From Sipunculus nudus (Eukaryota; Annelida; Sipuncula; Golfingiida; Sipunculidae): DNA of 64,000 bases. A program made the position numbers and the translations under genes. Every line of letters starts with the position of its first letter. Positions within the stretch are counted from its first letter, which is position 1. The DNA lies in NCBI GenBank assembly GCA_026874595.1, contig CM049311.1:52829676-52893675 (forward strand), written 5' to 3'. Positions 51,701-63,700 of the stretch are shown in pieces. The notes under the pieces were generated by a model. The model worked only from the letters and a program-made list of their open reading frames with translations. It was not told the origin of the DNA and made no database searches.

Positions 51701-54700
51701 AGTCTGTATAAGCTGTCAAGCTATGCAAGAAATATACTCAGGCAAAATTCCAGGCCAATACCTCAAACCAGTGCTGAGATATTAGCATGGATGTCTGCAG
51801 CATAAAAACGATTGTATGTGGTCCAACCTGTCATATAAATAAGAAATCTAACCGAGATGTATACACATGTAAAATTTCAGGCAGATTAGTCACACCACTG
51901 CCTAGATATGAGTGATTTTAACCCAAGGCAGATGAACAGATGAACATGTGAAAAATTGGTTGCAGGTGGTGCCACTAGTTTTGTGTATGATAAGGAGCTA
52001 TGTAAGATGCATACACATGCAAAATTTCAGGCTGGTGTCAAACCAATCCTGAGATATTAGCATGTATGTCTGCAGCATAAATGTGATTGTAGGTGGTGCA
52101 ACTGTCATAAAATCTAGAAAGATAACGATGTATACACGTGAAAATTTCAAGTAGACAAGTCCAACCACTGCAGAGATATGAGTGATTTTAACCAAAGGCA
52201 GATGAACAGTTGGATGATGTGCAAAAATGGTTGCATGTGGCATCACCAAGCTCAATCCATGCAAATATTTAGCCCGATTGGTCAAACAAGTCCATAGATA
52301 TGTAGGTTTATGTGTGAAAACAGACACACAGGTGGACACTCTGCTGAGAGGAATAGTAAGAGGTCAACCCAAAATGAAGGCGAGTTTCATAAAAATCCTA
52401 TGCGGCTGCCTCCGCTGAAATCATAGTATCAGCAAAACTCTGTTTTGACAGATACAATAAAAATTACCATAATATGTATAGTACAGTGTTAGAGACATTA
52501 TGTGACCTTTATTTACAACATAAAACCATATTCTCTATACATAAACAAACTGAGTCCAAGCAAAGTGTTGGCCCTTACATGGATATCCTGAGGAAGACAC
52601 ATTTCAACAATCAAATTCACTCAGACCAAAATATAGGTATATTTAATAAAACAATTTACAGCTTTATTTGACAAACACAAACTACAGCCTCACATGGATT
52701 TAAATTGTGACACTTTAACCAGTTTCTCCTTAGTTTTGAAAGAGTATTTAACCAATTAAAACCTTTGGTGGGTTTTAAAATTTGTCTCTTTAACTTCCAA
52801 TCAATTCCAACATAATCAGATTTAGGGAGTGTTTTTTTTTTAAATTGTAGTTTCTTGTTTTAAACTGAAAACAAATATTCTTAATGTAAACATCTTAGTA
52901 ATATCTGAATCAGATACAAGTAAATAATATACTTTAAAATAAGGAAAATATAATAAAATGAAACAACAAAATGAAGCAAGCATCCTGCAGCATCATGACC
53001 GGTTAATAGATTTTCAATCAATGACTGAGGTTACTGGGCATTCCCACTCTACCATGGTGCATTTTGAGACATTTGCATCAAATAAATAAAGTATGTGACC
53101 ACTTACTGTCATATAAATAAAGTATGTGACCACTTACTGTCATATAAATAAAGTATGTGACCACTTACTGTCATATAAATAAAGTATGTGACCACTTACT
53201 GTCATATAAATAAAGTATGTGACCACTTACTGTCATAAAAATAAAGTATGTGATCACTTCCTGTCATATAAATAAAGTATGTGACTACTTCCTGTCATAT
53301 AAATAAAGTATGTGACCATTTCCTGTCATATAAATAAAGTATCTGACCACTTACTGTCATATAAATAAAGTATGTGACCACTTACTGTCATATAAATAAA
53401 GTATGTGACCACTTACTGTCATATAAATAAAGTATGTGACCACTTACTGTCATATAAAAAAAGTATGTGATCACTTCCTGTCATATAAATAAAGTATGTG
53501 ACCACTTACTGTCATATAAATAAAGTATGTGACCACTTACTGTCATATAAATAAAGTATGTGACCACTTACTGTCATATAAATAAAGTATGTGACTACTT
53601 ACTGTCATATAAATAAAGTATGTGACCACTTACTGTCATATAAATAAAGTATGTGACCACTTACTGTCATATAAATAAAGTATGTGACCACTTACTGTCA
53701 TATAAATAAAGTATGTGACCACTTACTGTCATATAAATAAAGTATGTGACTACTTACTGTCATATAAATAAAGTATGTGACCACTTATTGTCATATAAAT
53801 AAAGTATGTGACCACTTCCTGTCATAAAAATAAAGTATGTGATCACCTTCTGTCATAAAAATAAAGTATGTGACCACCTACTGTCATATAAATAAAGTAT
53901 GTGACCACTTACTGTCATATAAATAAAGTATGTGACCACTTACTGTCATATAAATAAAGTATGTGACTACTTACTGTCATATAAATAAAGTATCTGACCA
54001 CTTACTGTCATAAAATAAAGTATGTGACCACTTACTGTCATATAAATAAAGTATGTGACCACTTACTGTCATATTAATAAAGTATGTGACCACTTACTGT
54101 CATATAAATAAAGTATGTGACCACTTACTGTCATATAAATAAAGTATGTGACCACTTCCTGTCATATAAATAAAGTATGTGATCACTTCCTGTCATATAA
54201 ATAAAGTATGTGACCACTTCCTGTCATAAAAATAAAGTATGTGACCACTTACTGTCATATAAATAAAGTATGTGACCACTTACTGTCATATAAATAAAGT
54301 ATGTGACTACTTACTGTCATATAAATAAAGTATGTGACCACTTACTGTCATATAAATAAAGTATGTGACCACTTACTGTCATATAAATAAAGTATGTGAC
54401 CACTTACTGTCATATAAATAAAGTATGTGACCACTTACTGTCATATAAATAAAGTATGTGACCACTTACTGTCATATAAATAAAGTATGTGACCACTTAC
54501 TGTCATATAAATAAAGTATGTGACCACTTACTGTCATATAAATAAAGTATGTGACCACTTACTGTCATATAAATAAAGTATGTGACCACTTACTGTCATA
54601 TAAATAAAGTATGTGACCACTTACTGTCATATAAATAAAGTATGTGATCACTTCCTGTCATATAAATAAAGTATGTGACTACTTCCTGTCATATAAATAA

Positions 54701-57700
54701 AGTATGTGACCATTTCCTGTCATATAAATAAAGTATCTGACCACTTACTGTCATATAAATAAAGTATCTGACCACTTACTGTCATATAAATAAAGTATGT
54801 GACCACTTACTGTCATATAAATAAAGTATGTGACCACTTACTGTCATATAAATAAAGTATGTGACCACTTACTGTCATATAAATAAAGTATGTGACCACT
54901 TACTGTCATATAAATAAAGTATGTGATCACTTCCTGTCATATAAATAAAGTATGTGACTACTTCCTGTCATATAAATAAAGTATGTGACCATTTCCTGTC
55001 ATATAAATAAAGTATCTGACCACTTACTGTCATATAAATAAAGTATGTGACCACTTACTGTCATATAAATAAAGTATGTGACCACTTACTGTCATATAAA
55101 TAAAGTATGTGACCACTTACTGTCATATAAATAAAGTATGTGATCACTTCCTGTCATATAAATAAAGTATGTGACCACTTACTGTCATATAAATAAAGTA
55201 TGTGACCACTTACTGTCATATAAATAAAGTATGTGACCACTTACTGTCATATAAATAAAGTATGTGACTACTTACTGTCATATAAATAAAGTATGTGACC
55301 ACTTACTGTCATATAAATAAAGTATGTGACCACTTACTGTCATATAAATAAAGTATGTGACCACTTACTGTCATATAAATAAAGTATGTGACTACTTACT
55401 GTCATATAAATAAAGTATGTGACCACTTATTGTCATATAAATAAAGTATGTGACCACTTCCTGTCATAAAAATAAAGTATGTGATCACCTTCTGTCATAA
55501 AAATAAAGTATGTGACCACTTACTGTCATATAAATAAAGTATGTGACCACTTACTGTCATATAAATAAAGTATGTGACCACTTACTGTCATATAAATAAA
55601 GTATGTGACTACTTACTGTCATATAAATAAAGTATCTGACCACTTACTGTCATAAAATAAAGTATGTGACCACTTACTGTCATATAAATAAAGTATGTGA
55701 CCACTTACTGTCAGATTAATAAAGTATGTGACCACTTACTGTCATATAAATAAAGTATGTGACCACTTACTGTCATATAAATAAAGTATGTGACCACTTC
55801 CTGTCATATAAATAAAGTATGTGACCACTTACTGTCATATAAATAAAGTATGTGGCCACTTACTGTCATATAAATAAAGTATGTGACCACTTACTGTCAT
55901 ATAAATAAAGTATGTGACCACTTACTGTCATATAAATAAAGTATGTGACCACTTACTGTCATATAAATAAAGTATGTGACCACTTACTGTCATATAAATA
56001 AAGTATGTGACCACTTACTGTCATATAAATAAAGTATGTGACCACTTACTGTCATATAAATAAAGTATGTGACCACTTACTGTCATATAAATAAAGTATG
56101 TGACCACTTCCTGTCATAAAAATAAAGTATGTGACCACTTACTGTCATATAAATAAAGTATGTGATCACTTCCTGTCATATAAATAAAGTATGTGACCAC
56201 TTCCTGTCATAAAAATAAAGTATGTGACCACTTACTGTCATATAAATAAAGTATGTGACCACTTACTGTCATATAAATAAAGTATGTGACTACTTACTGT
56301 CATATAAATGAAGTATGTGACCACTTACTGTCATATAAATAAAGTATGTGACCACTTACTGTCATATAAATAAAGTATGTGACCACTTACTGTCATATAA
56401 ATAAAGTATGTGACCACTTACTGTCATATAAATAAAGTATGTGACCACTTACTGTCATATAAATAAAGTATGTGATCACTTCCTGTCATATAAATAAAGT
56501 ATGTGACCACTTCCTGTCATAAAAATAAAGTATGTGACCACTTCCTGTCATATAAATAAAGTATGTGATCACTTCCTGTCATATAAATAAAGTATGTGAC
56601 CACTTCCTGTCATAAAAATAAAGTATGTGACCACTTACTGTCATATAAATAAAGTATGTGACTACTTACTGTCATATAAATAAAGTATGTGACCACTTAC
56701 TGTCATATAAATAAAGTATGTGACTACTTACTGTCATATAAATAAAGTATGTGACCACTTACTGTCATATAAATAAAGTATGTGACCACTTCCTGTCATA
56801 AAAATAAAGTATGTGATCACCTTCTGTCATAAAAATAAAGTATGTGACCACTTACTGTCATATAAATAAAGTATGTGACCACTTACTGTCATATAAATAA
56901 AGTATGTGACCACTTCCTGTCATAAAAATAAAGTATGTGACCACTTACTGTCATATAAATAAAGTATGTGATCACTTCCTGTCATATAAATAAAGTATGT
57001 GACCACTTCCTGTCATAAAAATAAAGTATGTGACCACTTACTGTCATATAAATAAAGTATGTGACCACTTACTGTCATATAAATAAAGTATGTGACTACT
57101 TACTGTCATATAAATAAAGTATGTGACCACTTACTGTCATATAAATAAAGTATGTGACCACTTACTGTCATATAAATAAAGTATGTGACCACTTACTGTC
57201 ATATAAATAAAGTATGTGACCACTTACTGTCATATAAATAAAGTATGTGACCACTTACTGTCATATAAATAAAGTATGTGATCACTTCCTGTCATATAAA
57301 TAAAGTATGTGACCACTTCCTGTCATAAAAATGAAGTATGTGACCACTTACTGTCATATAAATAAAGTATGTGACCACTTACTGTCATATAAATAAAGTA
57401 TGTGACCACTTACTGTCATATAAATAAAGTATGTGATCCCTTCCTGTCATATAAATAAAGTATGTGTTCACTTACTGTCATATAAATAAAGTATGTGACC
57501 ACTTACTGTCATATAAATAAAGTATGTGACTACTTACTGTCATAAAATAAAGTATCTGACCACTTACTGTCATATAAATAAAGTATGTGACCACTTCTTG
57601 TCATATTAATAAAGTATGTGACCACTTACTGTCATATAAATCAAGTATCTGACCACTTACTGTCATAAAAATAAAGCACTGACCACTTACTGTCATATAA

Positions 57701-60700
57701 ATAAAGTACGTGACCACTTACTGTCATATAAATAAAGTATCTGACCACCATCTGTCATATAAATAAAGTATCTGACCACCATCTGTCATATAAATAAGGT
57801 ATGTGACCACTTACTGTCATATAAATAAAGTATGTGATCACTTACTGTCCAGCGAGCGGGCATGTTGGCCTCCAGCGTCGGTATCTGGATGCTTTGTTGT
57901 GGCGTGAGAATTCCCTGACCCACGCCACCAGCCCCTGGTACTGTTGGTCACTCAGACGGACGGTCAGTGTGTCCAGCTGCATGTCAATATTTACCCGGGG
58001 CTGGGTAATTGTACGTAATGGAAGTCCTGACATGTTGCGTCGCATCTTGGCTTGCATGCTGATTGGAGCAAGTATAAAGTCATGTTCCTGAAAACCAAAA
58101 ATCATCACTTATTACACATAAACAGTTAGGAAGTTATCAGATTAATAATAATTAAAGTCCCTTTCCTTAGACTATTTAATTCCTATGTTAACTTTCACAA
58201 CTAATTTTCTAGTAATCAATGAAAAATGTCCTAGGTGATTGCATTTTCTTAAATGAAGTAAAATTCATCTGAAACAGCATTTAATCTATAGTCAAATTTA
58301 ACAACATTTACACGCAGCAGTGGTAATTCCCTTGGCAGGAAACAATGACAGTACCAAGACAAAACAACATACACTATGAAAAACTGTAAAAGAACTGTAA
58401 TCAATCAATGCAATTGATCATCTGAAAAGTAATAGAACAGTCATAAATAGTTAACAAACAAGAAATACATTTTGAAAACAGATTCAGAATATTTAAAAAC
58501 AGAACCTAAAGGTGTTAGAAAGAGTCACTGGCAGTTTTACTGGTAAGTAAAACAGTACGATGACAAAAAGAAACAGTTACCTTAAATGCCTCTGTGGCAG
58601 CACACTGACCCATTTCTCTCTGCATGGCATCCTACAATTCACAAATCATTTGCTCATGACAAAGAAAGGCTCATTAAAATACAACAATACCCCTTGTTAC
58701 AGAATCAATTTAAGTATTTAAATGAGAGGAAGCAAAACTAGATTATGACTTTGATGGATTCAAAGTTCTTGGCTTTAACATTCGGGAACGATTAGAGGGG
58801 GAGCCCCTGTCAAACATACTGAGGCATTCCAGATAGTACGCTCCCAGCCTGGGTAAGTTTGAACAAGAGCACTGCAGGAGTGCAGTGTATAATGCACCCA
58901 CCCCATGACTTATAACTTCTGACCTCATTAAATATATGTGTGATTTTGCCGAGAATTTAATTCAGGTGAGAAACTTTATTGGTAAATATATAAAATATAT
59001 GAAACTTAAGAGAAGCCTTCAGATATTTGGTTAAGCCATCATTGTGCCACCAAAATGCAGGTGATCTCTAACCTCATTCAATATGTTTGGATTTTGGCCG
59101 GAATGGAACTTGGGCAAGATAATCTACAAGTAAGTAGTTATGGTGAAGTTTTATGAGAATCTATCAGAGCTCTGCTAAATTATTGCCGCAACCCTATAAG
59201 TTAATGGATGGACAGTGGGCATACCATAATATGTCCCCTGTGAGATGAGCATATAAAGAGTGACACTATGCTTACACAGAACTGAGGACGATCCATGTCA
59301 CCATACAGAGTGGATCCCACGTCCCAGTACACCGCAAAGTCCTTGAGATCCACCAGCTTAAACATCATGTCTGCACCCTCTCGACTCACAAACTTTGGCT
59401 CCTGTAAAACAGTTATTCATCAGTCAACCTCAAACTGTGATGTCACTAAATCGTAGTTATGTTTGCTATAAATATGCACAGCCGCTTTGTATGCACTGAA
59501 GTCTACAGTCTGTCTAAAATGAATGTGGACTATGATTATATGAAACTGACAACCTTATTATTTCACTGCACACTTTTTGTTAAATATGGACTAAATAGTT
59601 AAAAAAATAAATATATATAAAAATATATTGATAAAATCAATAAAGATCTAATGTAAGGACAGTCTATGCATCCCTTGGTGAGAAATACATTCATGTTTTT
59701 AAAATTTTACTTATCCATACTAGGAAAATATTAGTGTCGGTCTGAAGATGCAGTACCCTAAACTCTTGAAACTGTCCAGGATGACAGTGATACATGTTTC
59801 AGATAATAATTCAAACCATTTGTGTAGGAACACCAACCAGCACCTAACATACAGTGCTCAGCATCACATTTTCAGTGATCATGATAGAATCTCTATAACT
59901 CACCCACTGATTGTCTCTCTATAACTCACCCACTGATTATCTCTCTTTTACTCACCCACTGATTGTCTCTCTATAACTCACCCACTGATCGTCTCTCTAT
60001 AACTCACCCACTGATCGTCTCTCTATAACTCACCCACTGATTGTCTCTCTAGAACTCACCCACTGATTGTCTCTCTAGAACTCACCCACTGATTGTCTCT
60101 CTTTAACTCACCCACTGATTGTCTCTCTATAACTCACCCACTGATCGTCTCTCTATAACTCACCCACTGATTGTCTCTCTATAACTCACCCACTGATTGT
60201 CTCTCTATAACTCACCCACTGATTGTCTCTTTATAACTCACCCACTGATTGTCTCTCTATAACTCACCCACTGATTGTCTCTCTATAACTCACCCACTGA
60301 TTGTCTCTCTATAACTCACCCACTGATTGTCTCTCTTTAACTCACCCACTGATTGTCTCTCTATAACTCACCCACTGATTGTCTCTCTATAACTCACCCA
60401 CTGATTGTCTCTCTATAACTCACCCACTGATTGTCTCTCTTTAACTCACCCACTGATTGTCTCTCTATAACTCACCCACTGATTGTCTCTCTATAACTCA
60501 CCCACTGATTGTCTCTCTATAACTCACCCACTGATTGTCTCTCTATAACTCACCCACTGATTGTCTCTCTATAACTCACCCACTGATTGTCTCTCTATAA
60601 CTCACCCACTGATTGTCTCTCTATAACTCACCCACTGATTGTCTCTCTATAACTCACCCACTGATTGTCTCTCTATAACTCACCCACTGATTGTCTCTCT

Positions 60701-63700
60701 ATAACTCACCCACTGATTGTCTCTCTATAACTCACCCACTGATTGTCTCTCTATAACTCACCCACTGATTGTCTCTCTTTAACTCACCCACTGATTGTCT
60801 CTCTATAACTCACCCACTGATCATCTCTCTATAACTCACCCACTGATTGTCTCTCTATAACTCACCCACTGATTGTCTCTCTTTAACTCACCCACTGATT
60901 GTCTCTCTATAACTCACCCACTGATTGTCTCTCTACAACTCACCCACTGATTGTCTCTATATAACTCACCCACTGATTGTCTTTCTATAACTCACCCACT
61001 GATTGTCTCTCTATAACTCACCCACTGATTGTCTCTCTATAACTCACCCACTGATTGTCTCTCTATAACTCACCCACTGATTGTCTCTCTATAACTCACC
61101 CACTGATTGTCTCTCTATAACTCACCCACTGAATGTCTCTCTATAACTCACCCACTGATTGTCTGTGCTCTGAGCAGTCAAACTCTTAATAGATACCCCA
61201 CAGGCAAAGGTTTCCCCTTCAATGGTCGTTTTGTCTTCATAGCGAATATGTACATCCTTCACCTTCAACTGAAATTAAAGTGAATTTACCTAACCATGGT
61301 ATACCTTCAAGTTCATACATTCACTGGTTCAAACATTTAATTTTAATAATATAATAATAGAAAATAATTATAACAATAAAAAGTTTCACAAGGGGGGGTG
61401 GTACAAGAACGGTGCAGTATCAAAGGTAAGTGTAATTTATGAATGGTCTGTGAACTAATTCAAACATATACATGTGTTAAAATAAATAAGAAAATAAAGA
61501 TAATGATCCATTGTGTTGCTAAATGGTTTAAAATAATACTGACCTGCACATTTTCCAATACGTTGGTTGCCAGAGAAGCTCCCATTGACCACCAGAGGGA
61601 GCCAGTTGCTTCCTGAGCCTCTCTCTGGGCCTATCATTGGATAGAACAACAGCATTTAATATAAAATACATTCTAAATACCGGCAGAAGAATATAAAATA
61701 TATACAAGATGATGGATCATTTTTAGGCTTCGGTATATGTGGCATGTTATCTAAATATACCTTTGATAATATAGAAATAGCATAAAGTATCTCTGTTCAC
61801 AGTTAAAGAAGATGCTTTTAAACGGGATCAAATTACATAGAGGCTTAATCAGCCAATAAATCTAATTCATAAAGTCACCTTGATCATATATGAAAAGAAA
61901 CTATTTATTCTTAAACCACTATTGACTAATACAAAGCAAGGCAGGGACACAGGATATAGTAAAAACCAACTCGTAACTACCTTCCATTTTGCTTCCAGCG
62001 TCTTCAGCTGCTGCTGTTTGCGGGCCTGTTCCAGTGCTTCCTCCTCTGCCACATTGTACTGTAAGAAAAGGTAGAGACAAACAATAACAGAGATACTAGG
62101 TTCAAACCCCAGAAAACACAAAGCAAAAAGTTTAAATTATAAGCACATTGATGGTGCACTGTAATGCCTGAGAGCTTCCTTCTAATGTCCATTTAACTCA
62201 TATGACTTAATATTTATTTATTATAACATTGAGATGGTAATTTTCACTGCATGGTTATCTTCATGGTGCTCCATAATTGTGAAGACTTAAAAACTTACAC
62301 TGAATGATGTAAGGGGCCCTACAACCAGGTATAATCTCTCGATGCTGATGACAGTGGGTTGGCTTTTAAGCCCGCTCCATGGAATCTGAAGTTTCACACT
62401 TCCTATGTAGCCTAAAAAAGAAGGAATCACACACTCACCAGGTGAAGTGTAAAAGGATTCAGATGGATATAGGTATCAAACTGATAATGAATGATATACC
62501 CAAGTCAGGAGGGGAACTAGTATATTAAAACTGTTACAGACAGAAGCAATGCCCAGTTTGGTCTTGAAGTACCAGGAACAATGCCAGGTATTTCCTAAGA
62601 GGGTGTAATTTTTAATAAATCCTTAGTATCTGCCATTATTTTGCAAAGAGTCTATCAATAATCATGGAGCCATCTATCAGAAACTACAACAGTGAACTTG
62701 GCCTGTGTCAACTTGGTCCATGGAAAACCTGTCCCAAACAAACCCAGCCTAAGTCCCAAGAACCAATCCCATGCAAGAACGGATAATAGTCTTGCTGTTA
62801 TAATACAATAAGTGCAAATTACAGAGTAACACTAATACCCTGGAATAGGCCCCAATAAATTTGAAAAATCCTGGTGTTTCTCATAAATTTCTCATAATAC
62901 ATTTGTTATTTAAAATACAGTTTCATCGGCAATGCCTAGGATATGTGAAAAATTTGTGTTTGGACATATTCATTTTACAAGGATTACAAAGCAGACATTC
63001 AGGGTGATACAATGTTCTCATGTGATGTACTCACCTGTCCTGACCTCTAGTGGTAGATCCAGGTACTTCAAGGCATCCTTCTTTATTGGAAGGTTTTCAA
63101 GATTAACCTCTCCTGGGAAACACAGGTAAAATATTGATCAGACAACATATTTTCTAATGTATCTTTAAATTATGTTACTGTAGATAATCATTTAAATAGC
63201 TTTAATTAACACCAAAGCTGTGAAACTGTCACTGTTACATTTCTATTTTGTGTACTGTAGTCACAACTATAATTTATCACAAAGCTATTTCATAAACTGC
63301 AACAATACCCAGCTGCAAAGGGACTAAGATCATAATACATTGCTGTCTCATTATAAAATATAATTTAGTATTATCTGGTATGATGGAATATACTATTGTT
63401 TTGTTCATATAAAAACTTGTAAAAAATTAGAACATATTTACAACTCTTTCAACTTTCTTGGAAAATGTTTAAAGAAAGAATTGTGTAACCCATATAAAAT
63501 TATATCATTGAAGATTTTTATGATAGTCTTTCCCATAAAATGTTATCATAGTGACTATTAAAGCACTCACCCTGTACAATTCCTATGGACAGCTGATCTG
63601 TGTTCAAGTCCTCTACATATTCCCCCAGGTACGTGTTGAGCACCCAGGCAGCAAAACTCTCTAACATCTTGCTGACTGTTCAGCTGATGACTATGTGATG

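Larger units (their letters stand above)
49078..52460 (+). mobile_element. Repeat family D, copy 3 (split, carries a VPS13D exon 10 fragment)
   Basis: The 5' end is ACTAGAATATGGGAAGTCAA; the 3' end is CTGTTTTGACAGATACAATAAAA-like at 52438-52460. It is interrupted by family A at 49684-51570 and contains the host-derived segment at 49324-49492 in place of about 15 nt of its normal sequence. Confidence 0.75.
48296..57845. other. VPS13D intron 9 (9.55 kb): nested repeats and a 4.8-kb junction array
   Basis: 48296-49077 is unique. 49078-52460 is family D with a family A copy and a captured exon 10 fragment. 52461-53079 is unique. 53080-57845 is the 31-bp array running up to exon 9. Confidence 0.85.

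Noticed and set aside
53080-57849. CRISPR-like or satellite centromeric array
   Set aside because: No spacers alternate with repeats, so not CRISPR. It is contiguous with an exon donor in a single-copy gene, so not a centromeric satellite on present evidence.
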